Shown here: piece after piece, positions 56,270 through 63,935 of the stretch
Numbering within the stretch: the first letter of the stretch is position 1
How the letters are laid out: each line of letters starts with the position of its first letter
Source: Rhodoferax sp.
GTDB taxonomy: Bacteria > Pseudomonadota > Gammaproteobacteria > Burkholderiales > Burkholderiaceae_C
Direction: 5' to 3'
Length of the DNA: 64,000 bases
Assembly: GCF_028689295.1 (NCBI RefSeq)
Contig: NZ_JAQTWL010000003.1
Location: 184,104-248,103, forward strand
Notes under the pieces: model-generated
What the model was told of the DNA's origin: nothing
The model's database searches: none
Seen by the model: the letters and a program-made list of their open reading frames with translations, nothing else
Translations under genes and position numbers: made by a program

Positions 56270-57865
56270 ATGCGAATCCCCGGACTTGATCTTGAGTTTG
56301 ATGCGCTGCCCGCGCCGGTGCCGATCTGGCACGCGCAGGTGACGACCGAGCAGTGGCAGTCGGCCGCGACAGCTGTGCGCGACGAGGGCGGGCGTTTGCT
56401 GGCGTTGTGGGCCGGACCGATCGGTGATGGCAAAAGCACCGCCGGCGTGGCACGCGAACCCGCTTTCATGTGCGCCGCTTACGTCACGCTCGAAGGCACG
56501 TTCTGGTTGTCGCTGCCGCTGGCACCGCTGGCGCAAATCGGGCGTCAATTGGTTTATCCGGACCTGGCCACGGTGTTCCCGGCGGCAGGGCGCATGCAGC
56601 GCGCCGCCGCTGATTTGTCGGGTGTGCACGCGCAGGGCGCCCAGGACCTGCGCCCGTGGCTCAACCATGGCGCTTGGCCCGCCGACCATTACCCGCTGCA
56701 GCAAGACCCCGACAAGTTGACGCTGGTGGAAGCCACCGAACTCGTCAACTACCCCTTTGTGCATGTGGATGGCGACGGCGTGCACGAGATTGCCGTCGGC
56801 CCGGTGCACGCCGGCATCATCGAACCCGGCCATTTCCGCTTCAGCGTCGTGGGTGAAAAAGTGTTGCGGCTAGAGCAGCGCCTGGGCTACACGCACAAAG
56901 GCACCGAGCAACGCATGACGCAATTGGCGCCGCTGCAAGCCTCTCGGCTGGCGGGCCGGGTCTCGGGCGATACCACCGTGGCCTACGCCTGGGCGTATTG
57001 CATGGCGCTTGAATCCGCCTGTCAAACCACTGTTCCCGAGCGCGCCGCCTGGCTGCGCGCGCTGATGCTGGAGCGTGAACGCATCGCCAATCATCTGGGC
57101 GACCTGGGGGCTCTGGGCAACGACGCCGCCTTTGCCTTTGGCCTGGCACAGTTTTCCCGCCTGCGTGAAGACTGGCTGCGTGCTTCCGGAGTGGTCTTCG
57201 GCCACCGCCTGATGATGGACTGCATCGTGCCCGGTGGCGTCAAAAGCGACATCGACCGCGCCCAGTGCGACCTGCTGGTGCAGCAGTGCGATGCCGTGGA
57301 GCAGGAAGTGCGCACCCTGTTCACCATTTACGAAGCCCACGCCGGCCTGCAAGACCGTTTCATGACCACCGGCCGGGTCACGCCGGCGCTGGCCTCGCGT
57401 CTGGGCTTGACGGGGCTGGCCGGGCGCGCCAGCAGCCAGGCCTGGGACCTGCGCTGCGACCACCCATGGCCGCCTTACAGCGGCATGGACGTCGCCATGG
57501 CCACCCACCACAACGGCGATGTGGCGGCGCGCGTGGCAGTTCGATTTGATGAGGTGTTCGAGTCGATGCGCTTGATCCGGCGCACGCTCGATGAAATGCC
57601 TGCGGGCGAGGTGTCGTGCCCGGTGCAATTACCGCAGCAGCCAGCGCGCGGCGCCGGATGGGTCGAGGGTTGGCGTGGCGAACTGTTTGTGGCGCTGGAA
57701 TTGGCTGGCGCCGATCAGGCCAACCGCATCCGGCGCTGCCATTTGCACGACCCGTCGTGGCAAAACTGGCCGGTGCTGGAGCACGCCATCATGGGCAACA
57801 TCGTGCCCGACTTTCCGCTCATCAACAAGTCTTTCAACTTGAGTTACTCGGGGCAAGACCTATGA
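56270..57865 (+). CDS. hyfG: NuoCD/HyfG-like large subunit lacking [NiFe] ligands (Ehr type)
   Basis: 531 residues: an N-terminal NuoC-like part (about 1-155) fused to a NuoD/hydrogenase large-subunit domain (about 170-531). In true group 4 hydrogenases two CxxC pairs hold nickel and iron. Here the first site reads GRVSGDTT (R230-T236) instead of RxCGxC, and the C-terminal site reads NLSYSG (523-528) instead of DPCxxC. All four cysteines are gone. It cannot bind [NiFe] in the known way, so it is an Ehr-type subunit like the Nuo quinone-site protein. No maturation protease tail is visible. The substrate is unknown. Confidence 0.9.
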   Translation: MRIPGLDLEFDALPAPVPIWHAQVTTEQWQSAATAVRDEGGRLLALWAGPIGDGKSTAGVAREPAFMCAAYVTLEGTFWLSLPLAPLAQIGRQLVYPDLATVFPAAGRMQRAAADLSGVHAQGAQDLRPWLNHGAWPADHYPLQQDPDKLTLVEATELVNYPFVHVDGDGVHEIAVGPVHAGIIEPGHFRFSVVGEKVLRLEQRLGYTHKGTEQRMTQLAPLQASRLAGRVSGDTTVAYAWAYCMALESACQTTVPERAAWLRALMLERERIANHLGDLGALGNDAAFAFGLAQFSRLREDWLRASGVVFGHRLMMDCIVPGGVKSDIDRAQCDLLVQQCDAVEQEVRTLFTIYEAHAGLQDRFMTTGRVTPALASRLGLTGLAGRASSQAWDLRCDHPWPPYSGMDVAMATHHNGDVAARVAVRFDEVFESMRLIRRTLDEMPAGEVSCPVQLPQQPARGAGWVEGWRGELFVALELAGADQANRIRRCHLHDPSWQNWPVLEHAIMGNIVPDFPLINKSFNLSYSGQDL

Positions 57866-58410
57866 TCTGGAAAGTGGTCAAGCAAATCGCCAAGACCGGC
57901 ATTCGCACCGAAGCCGCACCCGACATCGGCGCAGACGAAGCCGCCCAAGCCGCGCGCATCCAGCGTGAATTGCTCGACATTCTGGGCCAAGCCCTGACCA
58001 TCCGCGAAGTCGATGCGGGCTCATGCAACGGCTGCGAGCTTGAAATCAATGCGTTGGGCAACCCCTATTACAACCTCGAAGGCCTGGGCATCAAGTTTGT
58101 CGCCAGCCCGCGCCACGCCGACCTGCTGCTGGTGACCGGGCCGGTGTCCTGCAACATGGAAACCGCATTGAGACGCACCTACGAGGCCACGCCCGGGCCC
58201 AAACTGGTGGTGGCCGTGGGCGACTGCGCCTGCGACGGCGGCATGTTTGGCGAGAGCTATGCCACCTGCGGCCGCGTCGCCAACGTGATTCCGGTCGATG
58301 AAGTCATTCCCGGCTGCCCGCCACCGCCGCTGGACATCTTGCGCGGCATTTTGAAGGCGGTGCGGCGGCGCGTTGCGCAGCCGCCCGGCGCTGCCAAGTT
58401 GCGGCTTTGA
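57862..58410 (+). CDS. hyfI: NuoB/HyfI-like small subunit with one [4Fe-4S] cluster
   Basis: 182 residues from the ATG at 57862, overlapping the large subunit stop by four bases. Cluster cysteines are present: GSCNGCE (C55, C58), GDCACDGG (C122/C124) and PGCPPPP (C152), the proximal N2-type [4Fe-4S] site. A short, positively charged N-terminus suggests contact with the membrane arm. It is the last gene of the operon. No HyfA- or HyfH-like ferredoxin subunit follows, so the next electron carrier is not encoded here. Confidence 0.92.
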   Translation: MIWKVVKQIAKTGIRTEAAPDIGADEAAQAARIQRELLDILGQALTIREVDAGSCNGCELEINALGNPYYNLEGLGIKFVASPRHADLLLVTGPVSCNMETALRRTYEATPGPKLVVAVGDCACDGGMFGESYATCGRVANVIPVDEVIPGCPPPPLDILRGILKAVRRRVAQPPGAAKLRL

Positions 58411-58807
58411 TCGCCCGAATGGAATGTATTCGGCGCGTGCTGCCGAGATTTACCTGAAATCGAATACGAGTGCAAAAATTCGTGTGGGCTGGCGTCTTCA
58501 GGTATGCAGCGATTGCAGCCTGTCACCTGAAAATCAGGTGCACCCGGTCTGGGCCAGTTCCAGTCGCTCGCGAATGACAGCTCTCAGCACATGAATTTTG
58601 CGCCACTGCTGGCTCAGGTTTTTGCGAATGAATTTCCATTACAGGCTGAAAACATACGATGGCAGGTGATCTGACGAGCGGCGACCATCGACCCTTTGCT
58701 GCCCTCCGATCGCTAAACGGGAACGTTCGTATCCAGTCTGAATTGAGCGTAGCGGGCACTAGAGCTGCCGATAGCGAATGAATAAATTCAGCCTATCGCC
58801 TGAGTTA
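58411..58807. other. Intergenic stretch, 397 bases, no gene seen
   Basis: No ORF with family-like composition or RNA gene is seen between the hyfI stop and the hairpin at 58808. The short ORFs in the track here have no consistent codon bias. GC is lower than in the hyf operon, and this marks the edge of the accessory region. Confidence 0.5.
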
Positions 58808-58831
58808 GGTGGCGCTTTTTCAAGCGCCACC
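58808..58831. terminator. Hairpin downstream of the 43-residue gene
   Basis: GGTGGCGCTT-TTTC-AAGCGCCACC, a perfect 10-bp stem with a four-base loop, begins four bases past the stop of the minus-strand small gene. No long T-run follows, so it may be a weak intrinsic terminator or an mRNA-stabilising structure. Confidence 0.6.
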
Positions 58832-58835
58832 AACG

Positions 58836-58967
58836 TTATTCATCTTTCTTATGCTTGTGCGGCTTGAGAGAAGGCGTATTGCCGGGCGTTTCCTTGTTGT
58901 CACGGCGACGCTTATCCGGCTTTCCTGTTGACTTTGCGATGGGTTTGGGCCCAGGTTTGATAGCCAT
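58836..58967 (-). CDS. 43-residue highly basic small protein
   Basis: Not in the ORF track as a gene. ATG at 58967 with AAGGAGT eight bases upstream; 43 codons starting MAIKPGPKPIAK and ending HKHKKDE, then TAA and a hairpin. The product is rich in lysine, arginine and proline, with no cysteine and no hydrophobic helix, so it is probably disordered and could bind nucleic acid. A strong ribosome binding site and terminator support a real gene. No family recognised. It is divergent from the HTH-fusion gene, so the two share a 174-base control region. Confidence 0.6.
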   Translation of the reverse strand: MAIKPGPKPIAKSTGKPDKRRRDNKETPGNTPSLKPHKHKKDE

Positions 58968-59041
58968 ACTTGCACTCCTTCAAACAAAAGTGTTACTCAG
59001 ACTTGCTGATCTATTCAGCCAAGTAGTCCGCCCGACGCTGG

Positions 59042-59070
59042 TTGGCTCCAGCGCTAAGCACAATTATATT
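59042..59070 (+). promoter_or_regulatory. Sigma70-type promoter of the HTH-fusion gene
   Basis: TTGGCT, a 17-base spacer and TATATT form a good match to -35/-10 boxes. The -10 box runs into the 30-bp palindrome, so a repressor bound there would block transcription. Confidence 0.55.
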
Positions 59071-59097
59071 GTATTGTGTAGCGCTACGCAATACAAT
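59068..59097. promoter_or_regulatory. 30-bp palindromic operator, HigA-type
   Basis: attgtattgtgtagc/gctacgcaatacaat is an inverted repeat with one mismatched pair across its 30 bases. HigA/VapI-type antitoxins bind palindromes of this kind (AT-rich arms around a tagcgcta-like centre) upstream of their operons. It overlaps the -10 box and likely start of transcription, which predicts autorepression by the adjacent HTH protein. Confidence 0.65.
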
Positions 59098-59141
59098 TGG
59101 TGAGATCGGCCCACAGGCAACAATGAGTCATTTAAAAGCAT

Positions 59142-62100
59142 ATGGACATGAGCGAAGTCCGCCATCCTGGCGAACGTATCAAGGCAGAGATTTTCCCGGC
59201 GAAGATGTCCGTGACAAAAGCCGCCGAGCTGATTGGCGTCGGACGTCCAGCTCTTTCCAACCTGATTAACGGGAAAGCGTCTCTCACTGCCGACATGGCT
59301 ACCCGCATCGAGAAGGCATTCGGGTTCCCCAGGAAGGATCTGCTCGAAATGCAGGCGCAGTACGACGCCTTCAAGGCTAAGCAGAAGAGCGTCCCCACGA
59401 ACGCAAAAGCCTACGTCCCCCCGTTCCTGGCAATCAAGGCCAACGACATAGAGAGCTGGGCTTCGCACAACATCGCCGCTCGCAGCAGGTTCGCTGTATT
59501 CCTGAGGACCTTGGTCCATTCGACAGGTAGCGGACTCACGGAAGTTGATTTCCCGGGTAACGATGACTCCCAGCGCGCCGGTTGGGACGGCCGTGTCGTG
59601 GCGAGCGAGGGAACCCCATGGGTGCCGGCAGGCCGCTCGGGCTGGGAGTTCGGCACCAACGAGGATCCCAAGACGAAGGCGGACAAGGATTACAAGAAAA
59701 GCGTAACTGCGACTGATGCAAACGACAGGGCATCAATGGAGTTCGTTTTCGTCACTCCCCGCAGATGGGCCGGCAAAAGCACATGGGTGACCGAAAAGAA
59801 GGCTGAGAGTTCCTGGGTGGACGTTCGGGCCTATGACTCCAGCGACCTGGAGCAGTGGGTGGAACAGTCGCTGCCCGGGCAGGCGTGGTTTGCCAACGAG
59901 ACAGGCATTCCTGCGCAGGACGTCCGCTCGCTAGATAAGTGCTGGGCAGACTGGGCGAACGTGGCGACTCCGCCGCTACCCGGCTCGCTGTTCAGTTCGG
60001 CCATCGAGGAAGCGAAGCGGAAGCTCGCCTCGCGTCTCGCGAAGCCGCCCACGGGGCCAATCGTGGTCGCAGCAGATTCCACTGACGAAGCGCTGGCCTT
60101 CGTGGCTCAGTGCTTTGGTCCTGAAGGGAGTGCAGAGCTGGAACCCTACCGGTACCGGATCCTGGTTTTCGACAAAACTGGTGTATTGCCGAAATTGGCA
60201 GGCGGGACGAGGCCGTTCATTTCCGTCGTGCACTCGCGCGAAGTCGAAGTTGAACTCGCGCCGTACACGGAACAGATGCACTCCATCGTCGTGTACCCGA
60301 GGAACTCGGTCAACTCGGAGCCGGACATTGTTCTCGAGCCGATCAGTTTCGAAGCGTTCGACTCCGCACTCAAAGGCATCGGCAAGAACCGGGATGAGAT
60401 CAAGAGCCTGGTAAACGAGTCGGGGCGCTCGCTGACTGTCCTGCGCCGCAGGCTCGCGACCGTCGAGGCGGTGCGAATGCCGCTTTGGGCAACGCAGCAA
60501 CATGCCCCGGAAAATCTAATCGCCTTCATGCTGGTAGGTGCCTGGCACTCGCTCAACGAAACCGACAAGGTCGGCCTATCCCTGCTGGCAGGTGACCGCG
60601 CGTATGAAGCACTGGAAAAGGACTGCCAAGCCCTGGTTCAACTGAACGACTCGCCGCTCTGGTCCATCGGGACGTATCGCGGGGTCGTCTCGAAGATAGA
60701 TCTGCTCTACGCCATCGCCCGCTACGTGACCCGCGATGACCTGAAGCGGTACTTCGATGTCGCGCGGATGGTGCTAGGCGAGGACGACCCATCCCTGGAT
60801 CTCGCCGAAGACCAGCGATGGGCAGCATCCATCCATGGAAAAACACGGGAATTCTCTTCTGCGTTCCGCCAAGGTATTTCGGAAACGCTCGTACTCCTGG
60901 CCGTTCACGGCGTGGGCCTTTTCAAGGCACGCCTGGGGATAGACACGGAAGTCCATGCAGCTCTGGTAGTGTGCGACCTACTTAAGGATCCCCTCACCAC
61001 GCGCGTGCTCGAAGCCAACGACCACGACCTGCGTCTCTACGCCGAAGCGGCGCCGACCGAGTTCCTCTCGATCATCGAGCGCGACCTGAAGGCAGACAGC
61101 CCTGCAGTTTTCGGCCTACTTCGCCCCGCCGGATCCGGCATGTTCGGCAGTCCCAGTCGCACCGGACTGCTCTGGGCGCTGGAAGGGCTCGCATGGAGTC
61201 CGGAGACGCTTCCTCGTACGGTGATGATCCTCGCTCGTCTGGCGCAGATCGAGATCAACGATAACTGGGTGAACAAGCCAGGGCATTCGCTAGCAGCAAT
61301 ATTCCGATCCTGGATGCCCCAGACCGCAGCCAACAATGAGGAACGCGTGGCTCTGGTGAAAGTCTTGTTCGACAGGTTCCCGGACGTCGCCTGGACGCTT
61401 TGCGTCGCGCAGTTCGGCAATCACCACCAAGTCGGAGACTATAGCCACAAGCCGACGTGGCGCCCGGACGGATATGGGTACGGTGAGCCGGTCCCGACAT
61501 GGGGACCGATTTTCGAATTCGCGGACAAGATGATCGAGCTGGCCTTATCCCGGGCGCGCTACTCGGTCTCGATGCTGTCTGACCTGATTGACCGCCTCCA
61601 TGATCTGACGGACGCCAACCAGGACCGCGTTTGGTCACTGGTCGAGGCATGGGCAAAGACCGCCAGCGACGACGACAAGATTGCGTTACGCGAGAAGATC
61701 CGAGTCTCGACGCTATCCCGCCTCGCAGCCCTGCGTGCGAAGAAAAGCGGGAAGCAATCCCGCGTAACAGCCGCAGCCAAGCACATCTATACCGCGCTTG
61801 AACCGAGCAGCCTCCTCGACAAGCACGCGTGGCTGTTCAAGGGCACGTGGATCGACGAGTCAGCCGACGAGCTCGAAGATATCGAGAATATTGACTACGA
61901 AGAGCGCGATAAGCGAATCCGCAAACAGCGGACCGATGCGCTGAAAGAAATTCAAGGAAAGCATGGCATCGCTGGCTTGCTCGACACGGCAATCCGCAGC
62001 GGAGCATCGGGAACCATCGGCGCCCTTGCGGCTGAGCGTGTGCTGGACGAGGCGGAATTGCTCGCGCTCGTAATCCTCGCCTTCCAGAAAATGAGCGAGA

Positions 62101-63260
62101 ACGAGCCTGAAGCCCGTGCGTTGGAATGGCTGATTCAAGGCATTCTAGGAGTGATGCCCGGCGACCAGAAACGTGAAGCATTCCTAAAGTCTGCCATTAC
62201 CGCGATAGGTCCCGAGAGCGCGGTCCGCCTTCTGACGCTCGCGCCCTTCGGCGAAACCGCTTGGTCGCTGGTCTCCTCGTACGGAGAGGGCGTTGAAACG
62301 CGGTACTGGAAGGAGGTCGTTCCCGGCTGGCTGCGGGACTCCCCTGCGGAGATGGCGAAGGCGGTCGATATGCTCATGAAGGCCCGGCGACCGCGCGCAG
62401 CGTTCGCGCTCGTCAAGGATCACCCCGAAAAGCTGTCGGTCCGCACACTATTCCAACTTCTTACTGTCATGGCGCAGGACGGCGACGACAAGGTGGGCGA
62501 ATACCTGCTCGAACACTACTACGTCGAAAGGGCTTTCGAATGCATCAACAGGACCTCCGAACTGTCGCTCGAACAGAAGGCCGGCCTCGAATTCGCGTAC
62601 CTAGAGGTGCTTGACCGCGCATGGGACCGACGTGCTAAGTCCGCAATCCCGAACCTCGAGCGCTACATCGAGGACCACCCTGAAGTGCTGGTCCAAGCCA
62701 TCGTCTGGACATACAAGCGCAAAGACCGAGCGGAAGATCCTCCAGAATTCAAGGCGGAAGCAGAAAAGGGCAAACCCATGGCTGAACGGGGATTCAAGCT
62801 CATACAGGCGCTGAAAAGGATTCCCGGAAGCGACGAAAACGGGAGAGTTGACGTCGAGCGTCTAGCGAAGTGGACCGGAACCGTACGTAAGTCCTGCGCC
62901 GAGCTGTCGCGCATCGGAATCGCCGATGTTGTCATCGGAGAACTGTTTGCTTCAGCGCAAATCGGCAAGGACGGCGCCTGGCCTTGTGAAGCGGTGAGGA
63001 GTGTGATGGAAGATATCCAGTCCGAGGAAATGATGCGCGGAGCGCATACTGGCGTGTACAACTCGCGAGGGGTACATACGAGAGGTCCTGGCGGGGATCA
63101 GGAGCGCCAACTGGCCAACAAGTACAGAAAGTGGGCGCAGCAGATCCGGATGTCGTCGCCGTACGTGGCTTCCGAACTGCTTATGAAGCTGACGGGGACC
63201 TACGAACGGGAAGCCGCCCAGGAGGATACTGAAGCGCAAATTAACCGGAGATTGCGCTAG
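59142..63260 (+). CDS. HigA-type HTH fused to a 1300-residue uncharacterised protein
   Basis: 1372 residues. Residues 8-75 match HigA-family antitoxins (HPGERIKAEIF, then the HTH SVTKAAELIGVGRPALSNLINGKASLT). Residues about 110-250 form a domain with GWDG (D149), WEFGTN (E169) and VFVTPRRWAGK (K212), an order that could suit a PD-(D/E)xK nuclease-like fold; that is inference. The rest to about 1300 is mostly helical, with no Walker A motif seen, and a conserved-looking tail GVYNSRGVHTRGPGGDQER starts near 1304. No HigB toxin gene is adjacent. GC and codon use differ from the core genes, and IS debris lies downstream. A defence or stress-response effector with its own repressor domain is possible; function unknown. 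Confidence 0.75.
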   Translation: MDMSEVRHPGERIKAEIFPAKMSVTKAAELIGVGRPALSNLINGKASLTADMATRIEKAFGFPRKDLLEMQAQYDAFKAKQKSVPTNAKAYVPPFLAIKANDIESWASHNIAARSRFAVFLRTLVHSTGSGLTEVDFPGNDDSQRAGWDGRVVASEGTPWVPAGRSGWEFGTNEDPKTKADKDYKKSVTATDANDRASMEFVFVTPRRWAGKSTWVTEKKAESSWVDVRAYDSSDLEQWVEQSLPGQAWFANETGIPAQDVRSLDKCWADWANVATPPLPGSLFSSAIEEAKRKLASRLAKPPTGPIVVAADSTDEALAFVAQCFGPEGSAELEPYRYRILVFDKTGVLPKLAGGTRPFISVVHSREVEVELAPYTEQMHSIVVYPRNSVNSEPDIVLEPISFEAFDSALKGIGKNRDEIKSLVNESGRSLTVLRRRLATVEAVRMPLWATQQHAPENLIAFMLVGAWHSLNETDKVGLSLLAGDRAYEALEKDCQALVQLNDSPLWSIGTYRGVVSKIDLLYAIARYVTRDDLKRYFDVARMVLGEDDPSLDLAEDQRWAASIHGKTREFSSAFRQGISETLVLLAVHGVGLFKARLGIDTEVHAALVVCDLLKDPLTTRVLEANDHDLRLYAEAAPTEFLSIIERDLKADSPAVFGLLRPAGSGMFGSPSRTGLLWALEGLAWSPETLPRTVMILARLAQIEINDNWVNKPGHSLAAIFRSWMPQTAANNEERVALVKVLFDRFPDVAWTLCVAQFGNHHQVGDYSHKPTWRPDGYGYGEPVPTWGPIFEFADKMIELALSRARYSVSMLSDLIDRLHDLTDANQDRVWSLVEAWAKTASDDDKIALREKIRVSTLSRLAALRAKKSGKQSRVTAAAKHIYTALEPSSLLDKHAWLFKGTWIDESADELEDIENIDYEERDKRIRKQRTDALKEIQGKHGIAGLLDTAIRSGASGTIGALAAERVLDEAELLALVILAFQKMSENEPEARALEWLIQGILGVMPGDQKREAFLKSAITAIGPESAVRLLTLAPFGETAWSLVSSYGEGVETRYWKEVVPGWLRDSPAEMAKAVDMLMKARRPRAAFALVKDHPEKLSVRTLFQLLTVMAQDGDDKVGEYLLEHYYVERAFECINRTSELSLEQKAGLEFAYLEVLDRAWDRRAKSAIPNLERYIEDHPEVLVQAIVWTYKRKDRAEDPPEFKAEAEKGKPMAERGFKLIQALKRIPGSDENGRVDVERLAKWTGTVRKSCAELSRIGIADVVIGELFASAQIGKDGAWPCEAVRSVMEDIQSEEMMRGAHTGVYNSRGVHTRGPGGDQERQLANKYRKWAQQIRMSSPYVASELLMKLTGTYEREAAQEDTEAQINRRLR

Positions 63261-63722
63261 CTGACTGCAGGGCGAGGGCTGAGCGCAGCGAAGAGGTGAT
63301 CGCCTGACCAATGCCCGCAGAAGTTCATGATCAAATCAGCACGATGCACTAGAAGCGGTTAATGCAGACCGGCGGCATTGGGATGCGAATCGCTGTCGGG
63401 GTTCAAATGCGAATACTTGGCTGTTTTTCTATGCCAATGTCTGGCGGCATTAAGCTGCTAATCGGTGGCGGTTTTCACGCTAATATTCAAGCCGGTCTGC
63501 GTGGAACTGTTAACTTGCAGAATATGTCCTTCAAGGATGCTTCTGCTGGCCGGGTTGTTTTCTATGGCTTTCGCAATGTCACCATTGATCAAGCTATTCA
63601 CGATTTAGCTCGCCACACTAACAGGCAACACCAGTGGTTTTTGGCTGAGAGCTACGAACTTTGGGCTGCTGCCGGTTTCAAAGACACTTTGTTAAGGTGG
63701 TCGATGAAACAGGAGATAGCAA
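63261..63722. other. Low-GC stretch after the HTH-fusion gene, no firm gene
   Basis: The 133-codon ORF at 63362 shows no recognisable domain. It contains two 29-bp imperfect repeats and its end runs through the orfA remnant in another frame, so it is probably chance. Composition differs from the core genome. Likely decayed mobile DNA. Confidence 0.4.
63371..63471. repeat. Two imperfect 29-bp direct repeats
   Basis: ggcggcattgggatgcgaatc... (63371-63399) and ggcggcattaagctgctaatc... (63443-63471) agree at 23 of 29 positions, offset 72 bases. Repeated terminal sequences of this sort occur at ends of IS21-like elements, but no transposase of that kind is visible here. Confidence 0.4.
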
Positions 63723-63824
63723 ATGGCAAAGAGAAGGCAATTCAGCCGGGAGTTCAAGGTTGAAGCTGTAAAGCTGGTAACTGAACGCGGAGTTGGCGTC
63801 AGCCAGACGCGCCGCCACCCGTGA
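63723..63824 (+). pseudogene. IS3-family transposase OrfA remnant
   Basis: ATG at 63723 behind AGGAG encodes MAKRRQFSREFKVEAVKLVTERGV, the usual OrfA N-terminus of IS3-type elements. After about 28 residues the sequence departs from the family (SQTRRHP) and stops at 63822. The helix-turn-helix is incomplete and OrfB is absent. A truncated insertion sequence, probably cut by arrival of the next element. Confidence 0.75.
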
Positions 63825-63893
63825 ACGGCCGCTTTCAGGCACTGAAACTGATCGTTTGGAATTCCGCTTTGGGTCTTGGATTCAACCGGTCGA

Positions 63894-63934
63894 TGCAACG
63901 CCTTAAATTCTGCATGAGCAGAAGGAGTGTTGCA
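63894..63934. repeat. Nested inverted repeats before the IS30-type transposase
   Basis: TGCAAC...GTTGCA encloses a perfect TTCTGC-atga-GCAGAA hairpin that ends next to the ribosome binding site AAGGAG of the transposase. Such structures lie at the left end of IS30-type elements and can limit transposase translation. The true IS boundary is not fixed. Confidence 0.45.
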
Positions 63935-63935
63935 G

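Noticed and set aside
54862-56469. 535-codon minus-strand ORF across hyfF
   Set aside because: Antisense shadow of hyfF and the start of hyfG; no recognisable domain.
56270-57865. Functional [NiFe] hydrogenase large subunit
   Set aside because: Both CxxC motifs are absent, so hydrogenase activity is not expected despite the hyf-like name.
58411-59141. HigB-type toxin gene next to the HigA-like domain
   Set aside because: No ORF with HigB/RelE features was found on either strand between hyfI and the HTH-fusion gene.
63362-63763. 133-codon ORF downstream of the HTH-fusion gene
   Set aside because: No domain, spans imperfect repeats and runs into the orfA remnant in another frame; treated as decayed mobile DNA.
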